Source: an uncultured Anaerolineae bacterium
Lineage (GTDB): Bacteria; Chloroflexota; Anaerolineae; Anaerolineales; Villigracilaceae
Direction of reading: 5' to 3'
Assembly (NCBI GenBank): GCA_903854805.1
Contig: CAINXK010000557.1
Span: forward strand, 1-12,276
Length of the DNA: 12,276 bases
The translations under genes and the position numbers were made by a program. The notes beneath the pieces were generated by a model, which saw only the letters and a list, made by a program, of their open reading frames with translations, ran no database searches and was not told where the DNA came from. The first letter of the stretch is position 1; every line of letters starts with the position of its first letter. Shown in pieces: positions 1 through 6,048 of this stretch.

Positions 1-324
1 GAGTGCTATGAAAAACCCCTATTCTGGAAAATCCCGTGAAAATATTTCCCACAACAGGCCAAGAAAGTGGCCATATTTTGGGATGATGACCGCAGATATG
101 GCATTAATATCGATAAAATCACCCACTTCCCGAAAATTTGTTTTTCAAAAGGGGACTTTTTCAGCAGGCTCCTAAAATCTAACTGAACTGAGATCAAATT
201 CCCGTTTACACAAATCACACCAGGTTTCATTTCAGGTAGTTTATTTGCCCTGTTTGCGCAAATAAACTACCTGAAGATCGTTAACCCTGCACTCAACCCA
301 GCCATTTACCAACTCGCCAGCCAC
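1..324. other. Non-coding stretch downstream of the oxidoreductase gene
   Basis: No convincing gene is seen. A 74-codon minus-strand reading frame (6-230) has no ribosome binding site, begins directly beside a hairpin and has no recognisable protein features, so it is not called. The one strong element is the perfect inverted repeat at 231-275. No T-rich terminator is seen for the minus-strand gene ending at 325. Confidence 0.6.
231..275. repeat. Perfect 18-bp inverted repeat with 9-nt loop
   Basis: The arms at 231-248 (TTCAGGTAGTTTATTTGC) and 258-275 are exact reverse complements around a 9-nt loop (249-257). The element lies about 50 bp past the stop codon of the minus-strand oxidoreductase. 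Neither side has a run of T, so it is not a classical intrinsic terminator. It could still act as an mRNA 3'-end stabiliser, a protein-binding palindrome or a small repeat element. The structure is certain and the role unknown. Confidence 0.9.
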
Positions 325-1314
325 TTACTTCTCAAAAGGATACTTCACCCCAATCACTGCCCTGATCTGATCCATCAAATCCATATTCGCCAGCGTCTGG
401 GCGTGCGTCATCCCCGGGCTCTCCAACAGACCAGCCCGAACACAACGCATAGTCTCCTCGGTCTGGTATTCAAAACCTCCGCCTCGCGGCGGCTTTGAAA
501 CCGTTAAATCCCGCCCGTCCACAGATAAGGTCGCCTTACTGGCGCCCCAATAATTGGCATGGATACAGATCGTACCCTTGGTGCCATAGATAAAGAATTC
601 GTTGACATTATTACTCAAAAAATTAGTGCTGAACTGCGAAATAATCTCATTCGGATACTTGAGCACCACCGAAGTCAGCTCATCCACTCCGGTCTCACCC
701 ACAATCGCCCTGGCCCCAAAAGATTCCGGCATCTGCCCCAACACCCATTGTGAAGTCGCGATAGGGTAAACACCCATATCCAGCAAAGTCCCGCCAGCCA
801 GCTCCGGGTTCAACCAGCGCTGTTCCTTGCCTTTGGGAATACTAAACCCAAAAGTGGATGACAACAAATGCACATCACCAATCGCCCGCTCATCCAGCCA
901 TTCCCGGATCTGTCCAAAAATTGGCAGAAAACGCGTCCAGAGCGCCTCCATCAAAAAGACCTTCTCAGCCTGGGCGGTTTCAATCAAGATCTTGGCCTCA
1001 GGGGCATTCACCGTCAATGGTTTCTCGCACAGCACCGGCTTGCCAGCCTTCAGGCATAACATGGTATTCTCAAAATGGAACCGGTGTGGCGTGGCAATAT
1101 AAACCCCATCCACCTGCGGATCATTGACCAGAGCCTCATAAGAATCATAGGACTTTTCGCCACCATTCTGCAGCGCAAACGCCCTCGCCCGCTCGATACT
1201 ACTGCTCGCCACCGCATAAAGCGCTGCGCCCTCCACCACCTTCAAATCATCTGCAAACTGTTGGGCAATCAGTCCAGGACCCAAAAGACCCCAATTAAAT
1301 TTTTTCTCTGCCAT
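325..1314 (-). CDS. Gfo/Idh/MocA family NAD(P)-dependent oxidoreductase
   Basis: The 329-residue protein is probably a cytoplasmic sugar or polyol dehydrogenase of the Gfo/Idh/MocA family, close in motifs to dihydrodiol/D-xylose dehydrogenase-like members. The N-terminal Rossmann fold starts with a glycine-rich loop (GLLGPGLIAQQF, residues 9-20). The conserved CEKPL block is at 96-100, with the Lys that family members use in catalysis (K98). MEALWTRFLP (122-131) and GGTLLDMGVYPI (174-185) belong to the C-terminal alpha/beta domain. The start chosen is the ATG at 1314, because AGGAG lies 6 nt upstream; a TTG 24 nt earlier also opens the frame but lacks such a site. The gene stands alone behind its own promoter, so the substrate cannot be inferred from neighbours. 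Family assignment is firm, exact reaction unknown. Confidence 0.92.
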   Translation of the reverse strand: MAEKKFNWGLLGPGLIAQQFADDLKVVEGAALYAVASSSIERARAFALQNGGEKSYDSYEALVNDPQVDGVYIATPHRFHFENTMLCLKAGKPVLCEKPLTVNAPEAKILIETAQAEKVFLMEALWTRFLPIFGQIREWLDERAIGDVHLLSSTFGFSIPKGKEQRWLNPELAGGTLLDMGVYPIATSQWVLGQMPESFGARAIVGETGVDELTSVVLKYPNEIISQFSTNFLSNNVNEFFIYGTKGTICIHANYWGASKATLSVDGRDLTVSKPPRGGGFEYQTEETMRCVRAGLLESPGMTHAQTLANMDLMDQIRAVIGVKYPFEK

Positions 1315-1369
1315 ATCACGCTCCTGCGTTAGCTTCAAAGTAAATAAGATAATCTGTTAATTCATCCTG

Positions 1370-1398
1370 ATTATGAATGCAGCCAAGCCGCATGTCAA
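1370..1398 (-). promoter_or_regulatory. Sigma-70-type promoter for the oxidoreductase gene
   Basis: On the minus strand a perfect -35 TTGACA (1393-1398) is separated by 17 nt from the -10 CATAAT (1370-1375). Transcription would start near 1363, giving a leader of about 50 nt before the ATG at 1314. Confidence 0.75.
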
Positions 1399-1463
1399 GT
1401 CAACCACCCGGTCAATCATTCACACCCACCTGCAGAACACATCCATATTCAACAAAAAAACTC

Positions 1464-1607
1464 CCCCGAGAATCGAGAGAGCCGGGGTGCCCCGACCCCG
1501 GCTCTCTTTTCGTAAGGAGGAGAAGAGAAATGCTTATAGGTTTACTATACCCCCATTCCGAATTCACTGCTTGACGCCTGCCCTACGCCAACCCCATGCT
1601 TACCCCA
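1464..1607. repeat. Tandem intergenic element, copy 1
   Basis: Copy 1 has, in plus-strand order: a strong GC-rich hairpin (1476-1507) followed by TTTT; a purine-rich block AAGGAGGAGAAGAGAA (1514-1529) resembling a Shine-Dalgarno site; a short A/T-rich block (1541-1549); and a 43-nt block (1565-1607) identical to 1797-1839. An ATG at 1530 after the purine block opens a 14-codon frame that ends at 1574. The same order of blocks recurs 232-234 nt further on, so this is a real duplication. Function is unknown. Confidence 0.85.
1476..1507. other. Strong GC-rich hairpin in element copy 1
   Basis: AGAGAGCCGGGG (1476-1487) pairs perfectly with 1496-1507 around an 8-nt loop. TTTT follows on the plus strand, which looks terminator-like, yet no plus-strand gene lies upstream. 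On the minus strand a run of seven T (1454-1460) follows after 15 further nt. Confidence 0.85.
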
Positions 1608-1696
1608 TAACATCCCAGAAAAAGCCCAAAAAACAGCCGCCAGATCCAAACAGGCCTAAAACTCCATCATCCAGCCCAAAAGCTCCAAATCAGCCA

Positions 1697-1839
1697 TTCC
1701 CAAGAATCAAGAGAGCCGGCGACGCCGACCCCGCCTCTCTTTTCAAAGGAGGAGAAGAGAAACGCTTACCAATCTATAATACCCCCAACCCACATCCACT
1801 GCTTGACGCCTGCCCTACGCCAACCCCATGCTTACCCCA
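1697..1839. repeat. Tandem intergenic element, copy 2
   Basis: This diverged second copy has the same block order as copy 1. The hairpin (1710-1740) has lost perfect pairing through substitutions and a one-base deletion, while TTTT and the purine block (1746-1761) are kept. The ATG of copy 1 is ACG here, and the frame closes after five codons. The A/T block is 1773-1781 and reads TATTAT on the minus strand (TATAAT on the plus strand). The 43-nt block 1797-1839 is unchanged. The loss of the tiny frame argues that any shared function is at the RNA or DNA level. Confidence 0.85.
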
Positions 1840-2043
1840 CAATTCGGACAATTTTGATCAAGTCCAAACTCCCGGCAGCCCGGAAACCAGGCCCAGCCAT
1901 TAAACAACCCAACCCTTGCCCACACAAAAACAAAAGTCGCTGCTTTGCTCCACACAAATTCCTTTCTTCTCATGATGGAACCTTCCCCCGTTCAAAATAG
2001 CCCACCCATCCGGTAACACAGGCCAAACTCAGAACATAAATTC

Positions 2044-2052
2044 TGTTATACT
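2044..2052 (+). promoter_or_regulatory. Candidate extended -10 promoter for radA
   Basis: TGTTATACT is an extended -10 (TGn + TATACT, 2047-2052) with no good -35. A second candidate of the same kind, TGTTATGAT, lies at 2124-2132 and would give a shorter leader. Either could drive radA; the choice cannot be made by eye. Confidence 0.35.
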
Positions 2053-2216
2053 ATGGCAGCCACTCTCGGGTCCTTCGGTTTGCATATACCCATCCTACTT
2101 TTACCGAAAAAACCCCTTACCCTTGTTATGATGGGCACCTGCTGACCAGATTTTATCCGCCTCTGACTGGATCAAAAACAGCCCTGCACCAGCTTGAAAA
2201 CCACAGGAACCCGAAT

Positions 2217-3638
2217 ATGCCAAAATCCTATTCCCGATATGTCTGCCAGCAATGCGGGCGCGTATCCGCCTCTTACATGGGCAAATGCCCACAATGCGGC
2301 TCCTTCAGCAGCATGGTCGAAGAGCTTGTCCAGGAAGAAGCCCCATCCAAATCCCCCAACGCCTCGCGTGGGCTGACCGGGCGCACCGCCCCCCGCAAGA
2401 TCGGCGATGTCGCCACCGACCCAGAACCACGCATGCCCGTCCCAATCAGCGAATTTTCACGCGTGCTGGGTGGCGGCATCGTCCCTGGCTCAATCGTGCT
2501 CGTCGGCGGCGATCCCGGCATTGGCAAATCCACCCTTATGCTCCAGATGGCCATGGAAATGGCCAAAAAACAGCGTGTTCTGTACGTCTCCGGCGAAGAA
2601 TCCGAACGCCAGATCAAGATGCGCGCCGACCGCCTGCTCGACGCTGGCGCCAAACTCCCCGAAAACCTCTACCTCGTCACCGAAACCAATCTCTCCACCA
2701 TTTTTGACCACAACCGCGAAGTCCGCCCGGTTCTTCTGATCGTCGATTCAATCCAAACCATCTACCTACCCGAACTGGATTCATCCGCCGGATCAGTCAC
2801 CCAGGTCCGCGAATGCTCATCCCAACTGCGCGAACTGGCAAAATCCAGCGGCGTCTCAGTCTTCGTCATCGGGCACGTCACCAAGGAAGGCGTCATCGCC
2901 GGGCCGCGTGTACTCGAACACATCGTCGATACCGTCCTCTACCTGGAAGGCGATCGCTTCCAGGCCTACCGCCTGCTCCGTTCCGTCAAAAACCGTTTTG
3001 GAGCAACCGCCGAAGTCGGCGTCTTTGAAATGCGCGAACGCGGGCTGGTCGAGGTCACCAACCCATCCGAAGCCTTCCTCGCCGAACGCATGATCAACGC
3101 CCCCGGCTCAGCCATTGCCGTCACCATGGAAGGCACCCGCCCTCTGCTCGTCGAAGTCCAGGGCCTCACCTCCCCTGCTCAATTCGGAAACGCCCGTCGC
3201 ACCCCCAACGGCGTCGACTACAACCGCCTGCTCATGCTCGCCGCCGTGCTCACCCGCCGCGTGGGCATCAAACTCGGCGAACAAGACATCTTTGTCAACG
3301 TAGTCGGCGGCATGAAAATCGACGAACCTGCTGCCGACCTGGCCGTCGCCGCCGCCATCGCCTCCTCCATGAAAGACCTCTCCGTGCGCGCCGACGCCGT
3401 CCTGATCGGAGAAATTGGCCTCGCCGGCGAACTGCGCCTGCCCGGACAAATGCCCGTCCGGCTCCGCGAAGCTCAAAAACTCGGCTTCAAAGTCGCCATT
3501 GTCCCCAAGCGCCTGCGCAAAGCCGAACCCTGGCCCGAAAACATCCAAATCATCGAAGTCCGCTCCATCTATCAGGCCCTCGAAGCCGCCTTCATTGCCG
3601 AGAAAAAGAACCCAGCCACCCCCAAAGAAGTCGCCTGA
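2217..3638 (+). CDS. radA: DNA repair protein RadA (Sms), branch-migration ATPase
   Basis: RadA is a RecA-related cytoplasmic ATPase that drives branch migration of recombination intermediates together with RecA. The 473-residue protein has the full family layout. A C4 zinc finger has CQQC at 10-13 and CPQC at 24-27. Walker A is GGDPGIGKST (97-106) and Walker B is LLIVDS (173-178). The RadA-specific KNRFG motif is at 258-262. The C-terminal Lon-protease-like domain includes VVGGMKIDEPAADLAVAAA (362-380). The start at ATG 2217 places the zinc finger where it is expected; a weak AGGA precedes it. The length is typical for the family. The gene is monocistronic and convergent with the rplT operon, with which it shares a terminator. 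Its codons end strongly in C, which leaves long false frames open on the opposite strand. Confidence 0.97.
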   Translation: MPKSYSRYVCQQCGRVSASYMGKCPQCGSFSSMVEELVQEEAPSKSPNASRGLTGRTAPRKIGDVATDPEPRMPVPISEFSRVLGGGIVPGSIVLVGGDPGIGKSTLMLQMAMEMAKKQRVLYVSGEESERQIKMRADRLLDAGAKLPENLYLVTETNLSTIFDHNREVRPVLLIVDSIQTIYLPELDSSAGSVTQVRECSSQLRELAKSSGVSVFVIGHVTKEGVIAGPRVLEHIVDTVLYLEGDRFQAYRLLRSVKNRFGATAEVGVFEMRERGLVEVTNPSEAFLAERMINAPGSAIAVTMEGTRPLLVEVQGLTSPAQFGNARRTPNGVDYNRLLMLAAVLTRRVGIKLGEQDIFVNVVGGMKIDEPAADLAVAAAIASSMKDLSVRADAVLIGEIGLAGELRLPGQMPVRLREAQKLGFKVAIVPKRLRKAEPWPENIQIIEVRSIYQALEAAFIAEKKNPATPKEVA

Positions 3639-3657
3639 CCAGCAGGCACCCGAATCA

Positions 3658-3684
3658 AAAAGGACGGCGCAAAGCCGTCCTTTT
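3658..3684. terminator. Bidirectional terminator between radA and rplT
   Basis: AAAAGGACGGC (3658-3668) pairs perfectly with GCCGTCCTTTT (3674-3684) around a 5-nt loop. It gives a T-run in both directions and lies between the convergent ends of radA (3638) and rplT (3706), so it can end both transcripts. Confidence 0.93.
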
Positions 3685-3705
3685 GTATTAACACAATTTA
3701 GTTCG

Positions 3706-4050
3706 TTATTTTACGGCCTGAGCCACAACCGCAGCAAATGCCTGCGGATCGCGCACAGCCAGGTCAGCCAACATCTTACGGTTGATTGTAATATTGGCCT
3801 TTTTCATTGCAGATACCAGGCGGCTGTAGCTTATGCCGTTCAAGCGTGCAGCAGCATTGATACGGGCAATCCACAACTTGCGTAGATCTCGCTTGCGGAC
3901 GCGCCGATCGCGGGTCGCATACCACATGCTCTTGAGCATAGCCTCGCTGGCACGCTTAAAGAGAAAGTGACGGGAGCCGCGTTGGCCCTTGGTAATCTTT
4001 AAAACTTTCTTATGGCGCAGATGTCCTTGCGGACCACCTTTTACACGCAT
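3706..4050 (-). CDS. rplT: 50S ribosomal protein L20
   Basis: L20 is an early 23S rRNA-binding protein needed for assembly of the large subunit and, in several bacteria, represses its own operon. The 114-residue protein is basic throughout and collinear with the family: [17 protein letters not shown] at the N terminus, [20 protein letters not shown] in the long helix, then [20 protein letters not shown] and the C-terminal globular part with [17 protein letters not shown], the region that in E. coli L20 also binds the mRNA operator. The ATG at 4050 has AGGAGG 8 nt upstream. It is the last gene of infC-rpmI-rplT. The N terminus is slightly shorter than the common MARVKRG form. Confidence 0.97.
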   Translation of the reverse strand: MRVKGGPQGHLRHKKVLKITKGQRGSRHFLFKRASEAMLKSMWYATRDRRVRKRDLRKLWIARINAAARLNGISYSRLVSAMKKANITINRKMLADLAVRDPQAFAAVVAQAVK

Positions 4051-4165
4051 GTTTCAAACCTCCTGCAAACCTCCGGGCGTCGGTGATGGGTCACTCGTCG
4101 AGAGAACCCTTCCTTCCAGTTGCATACACCCGGTAGCCGCAAATTTCAAAATCGGATACGATTGC
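4051..4165 (-). promoter_or_regulatory. Structured rpmI-rplT intercistronic region with doubled Shine-Dalgarno
   Basis: For a gap between ribosomal protein genes, 115 nt is long. On the minus strand it holds a perfect AATCG-TATC-CGATT hairpin, a second stem built from GGGT/ACCC and CTC/GAG, and a direct repeat GGAGGTTTG that puts two Shine-Dalgarno sequences before the rplT ATG; the nearer one is correctly spaced. Structure is seen; a control role is inference. Confidence 0.45.
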
Positions 4166-4393
4166 CTACTTAAGATTCGGCACTAAACGACGAATGCGCT
4201 TAATAATACCGCGTCCATTGACGGGTACCATTTCGAGGAACTGCGCTTTGGTACGCTTTGAAGTATGGCGGCGCAAATGGCTCTTACCACCTTTCGTACG
4301 GACCAATAGCCCTGAGGCCGTCAGGCGAAAACGCTTCGACGTCGCCTTGTGGGTCTTGAGCTTGAACTTACCAGATCTCTGCTTTTGGGGCAC
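4166..4393 (-). CDS. rpmI: 50S ribosomal protein L35
   Basis: L35 is a small basic protein of the large ribosomal subunit. The 75 residues contain the family signature KLKTHKATSKRFRLTASG (residues 11-28) followed by the basic core HLRRHTSKRTKAQFLE. The start is GTG at 4393, with AGGAG 9 nt upstream; it gives a ten-residue lead (MPQKQRSGKF) before the point where most L35 proteins begin (MPKMKTHK). No closer start codon exists inside the frame. The gene is the second of three in the infC operon and is preceded by a GC-rich hairpin, the place where E. coli L20 acts on this operon. Confidence 0.96.
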   Translation of the reverse strand: MPQKQRSGKFKLKTHKATSKRFRLTASGLLVRTKGGKSHLRRHTSKRTKAQFLEMVPVNGRGIIKRIRRLVPNLK

Positions 4394-4421
4394 AGCGGCT
4401 TACTCCTTTCAAAATAATTAA

Positions 4422-4446
4422 CCGCGGGTCAAACTTACTCCCGCGG
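4422..4446 (-). promoter_or_regulatory. GC-rich hairpin between infC and rpmI
   Basis: CCGCGGG (4422-4428) pairs with CCCGCGG (4440-4446) around an 11-nt loop. On the minus strand it is followed by TTAATTATTTTG and then the rpmI Shine-Dalgarno. It could be a partial terminator or part of an L20-responsive operator. No direct evidence decides between these. Confidence 0.55.
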
Positions 4447-4501
4447 GATTTCACCTTTGCATGGAGACGAACGGTTTTACTTACCGGCCAGAACACCTGA
4501 A

Positions 4502-5044
4502 TTACTCAGGCTTCACTTCCTTCACCGGTTTCACTTTGGACGGGCCCAGTACAACCAACATCGTGCGCCCTTCCATCATGGGTGATTGCTCGATCACACT
4601 GACATCCGCCAGCGACTGAGCGATCTCTCGCAAGTCCTCCAGCGCAATCTCCGGGTAATCCATTTCTCGACCGCGGAACTTGATGGTCACGCGCACCTTA
4701 TGGCCCTGATTCAGCCAACGGCGGGCGTCATCCACCTTAAAACCACGATGTGCCTCGTTAGTCTTTGGTCGCAGACGAATTTCCTTAACCTCGATCTTGA
4801 CCTGAGCCTTCTTGGCTTCGCGTTCTTTCTTCTCGCGCTCATAAAGAAACTTACCGAAATCGAGCACGCGACAAACTGGCGGCGCGGCATTCGGCGAAAC
4901 TTCCACCAAATCCATCTCTGCATCGCGCGCAATCTGAAGTGCCTGGCGAATCGGAACAACACCTACGTTATCGCCCGTTGGACCAATCAGGCGCACTTCC
5001 GGAACCCGGATGGCCTCATTTACTCGAAACTCTTGCTCAGCTAT
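4502..5044 (-). CDS. infC: Translation initiation factor IF-3 with ATA start codon
   Basis: IF3 binds the 30S subunit, keeps it free of 50S and checks the start codon and initiator tRNA. With the chosen start the protein has 180 residues, normal for the family. The N domain runs from EFRVNEAIRVPEVRLIGPTG with DLVEVSPNAAPPVCRVLDFGKFLYE (45-69), then a charged linker helix and the C domain with KEIRLRP, VRVTIKFRGREM and EGRTMLVVLGP. The first conventional start in frame is a GTG (4996) inside the conserved EVRLIGP block and would delete it. Between the in-frame stop at 5060-5062 and the conserved region the only well-placed candidate is ATA at 5042-5044, with AAGGAG exactly 6 nt upstream. AUU/AUC/AUA starts are known for infC and underlie IF3 autoregulation. 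Identity is certain, the start very likely. Confidence 0.93.
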   Translation of the reverse strand: MAEQEFRVNEAIRVPEVRLIGPTGDNVGVVPIRQALQIARDAEMDLVEVSPNAAPPVCRVLDFGKFLYEREKKEREAKKAQVKIEVKEIRLRPKTNEAHRGFKVDDARRWLNQGHKVRVTIKFRGREMDYPEIALEDLREIAQSLADVSVIEQSPMMEGRTMLVVLGPSKVKPVKEVKPE

Positions 5045-5107
5045 ATGCGTCTCCTTGAATCAAATAACACGTAACCAGCCTCGATTGGCCGGCTTTTGAG
5101 CGGATGG

Positions 5108-5136
5108 ATAATACCACATACCCGGGCATGCGTCAA
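5108..5136 (-). promoter_or_regulatory. Promoter of the infC-rpmI-rplT operon
   Basis: The minus strand has TTGACG (5131-5136), a 17-nt spacer and TATTAT (5108-5113). The predicted start near 5101 gives a leader of about 57 nt, which contains a small CCGGCC/GGCTGG hairpin and the AAGGAG of infC. The leader is short compared with the long L20-responsive leaders known in Firmicutes. Confidence 0.8.
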
Positions 5137-5201
5137 CTTAAAGGCGAAAGGTAATTTCCAGCTTCAGCCACTCTCCGGCCCACAAAAACACACCCACGCT
5201 G

Positions 5202-6038
5202 CTACAGACAGAGCTTCTCATACTGGCTGATCATCTCTTCCACCGACAAAGTCCCCGGCCTGAAGCCCTTATCCACCAACGCCTGCGCCAACTGCGTAAT
5301 TTGCGGTGGTTCCACAAACGCCCTGGCCAAATTATCCAGCTGGGCATATACCTCGGCCGGTGGACCATCCGCAATGATTTGCCCACCACCCATCATAACC
5401 ACCCGCTTTGCATAGCGTGAAACAATCGGCATATCATGCGTCACAAATATCACGATATGGCCATAATTTTGATTCAAATCCGTCAGGAAATCCATGATCT
5501 CCAAAGATTGACGAATATCCTGCCCTGTCGTGGGCTCATCTACAATGATTACCTTCGGCTTCAACGCCAGGATCGACGCAATCGCCACCCGTTGGCGCAT
5601 CCCTTTGTTTAGAAAAAAAGGATGCTCCTGAAAATACTCAGGACCCAGCCCCACCACCTTCGCAGCTTCCACCACCCGCGCCTGAACTTCATCTTCTTTC
5701 AGACCGATGTTATGAGGCCCGTAAGCAATTTCATCCTGGCAATTATTATTAAACAATTGATGATCCGGGTTTTGAAAAACATAGCCCACCCGCTTCACCA
5801 TCTGGACAATCGGCGTGTTCCTGGAATTCAAGCCATCCACCATCACAACCCCGCTGGTGGGCTTAAACAATCCGTTCAAACACTTCGCAAGTGTTGTTTT
5901 ACCCGACCCGTTTTGCCCTATGAAAGCAATAAACTCGCCATCCGAAACCGTCAAATTCACGCCACGCAGCGCCTTGGTCCCGTCTTCATAGGCATAAACC
6001 AGATCTTTCACCTCAATAAATGTACTGGATTCGCTCAT
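5202..6038 (-). CDS. ecfA2: ECF transporter ATPase subunit with degenerate signature motif
   Basis: This cytoplasmic ABC ATPase powers an energy-coupling-factor vitamin/metal-type importer. The 278 residues carry Walker A GQNGSGKTT (41-49), Q-loop FQNPDHQLF (88-96), Walker B with catalytic Glu VIIVDEPT (163-170), D-loop GQD and the switch His H201. The ABC signature, normally LSGGQ, reads LNKGM (143-147), although the following RQRVAIA is normal. The C-terminal extension after residue 225 is typical of EcfA proteins. It is the last gene of the cluster; the gap to the preceding ATPase gene is only 10 nt, so the two are surely co-translated or co-transcribed. No clear terminator is seen after its stop, so read-through into the infC operon is possible. 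The A1/A2 labels follow position and similarity and could be swapped. Confidence 0.93.
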   Translation of the reverse strand: MSESSTFIEVKDLVYAYEDGTKALRGVNLTVSDGEFIAFIGQNGSGKTTLAKCLNGLFKPTSGVVMVDGLNSRNTPIVQMVKRVGYVFQNPDHQLFNNNCQDEIAYGPHNIGLKEDEVQARVVEAAKVVGLGPEYFQEHPFFLNKGMRQRVAIASILALKPKVIIVDEPTTGQDIRQSLEIMDFLTDLNQNYGHIVIFVTHDMPIVSRYAKRVVMMGGGQIIADGPPAEVYAQLDNLARAFVEPPQITQLAQALVDKGFRPGTLSVEEMISQYEKLCL

Positions 6039-6048
6039 CGATTTATTC

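Larger units (their letters stand above)
1399..2216. other. Long intergenic region with a duplicated element
   Basis: About 820 bp without a convincing gene lie between the divergent oxidoreductase promoter and radA. The stretch is C-rich and A-rich on the plus strand, which leaves plus-frame 1373-1903 open, but that frame is low complexity, proline-rich and has no family features. The region holds two tandem copies of a hairpin-bearing element (1464-1607 and 1697-1839) and, further right, candidate promoters for radA. Nothing else structured was seen in 1850-2030. Confidence 0.6.

Noticed and set aside
6..230. 74-codon minus-strand reading frame left of the inverted repeat
   Set aside because: No ribosome binding site, start codon abuts the hairpin, no recognisable motif or domain, and base composition looks non-coding.
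1315..1338. Earlier TTG start for the oxidoreductase
   Set aside because: The extra eight residues overlap the AGGAG that correctly serves the ATG at 1314.
1464..1839. CRISPR-like array
   Set aside because: Only two long, unequal copies with no regular short spacers and no cas genes nearby.
1373..1903. 176-codon plus-strand frame across the duplicated intergenic element
   Set aside because: Low-complexity, Pro-rich translation arising from a C/A-rich strand; it runs through the hairpins and repeats and has no plausible start signal.
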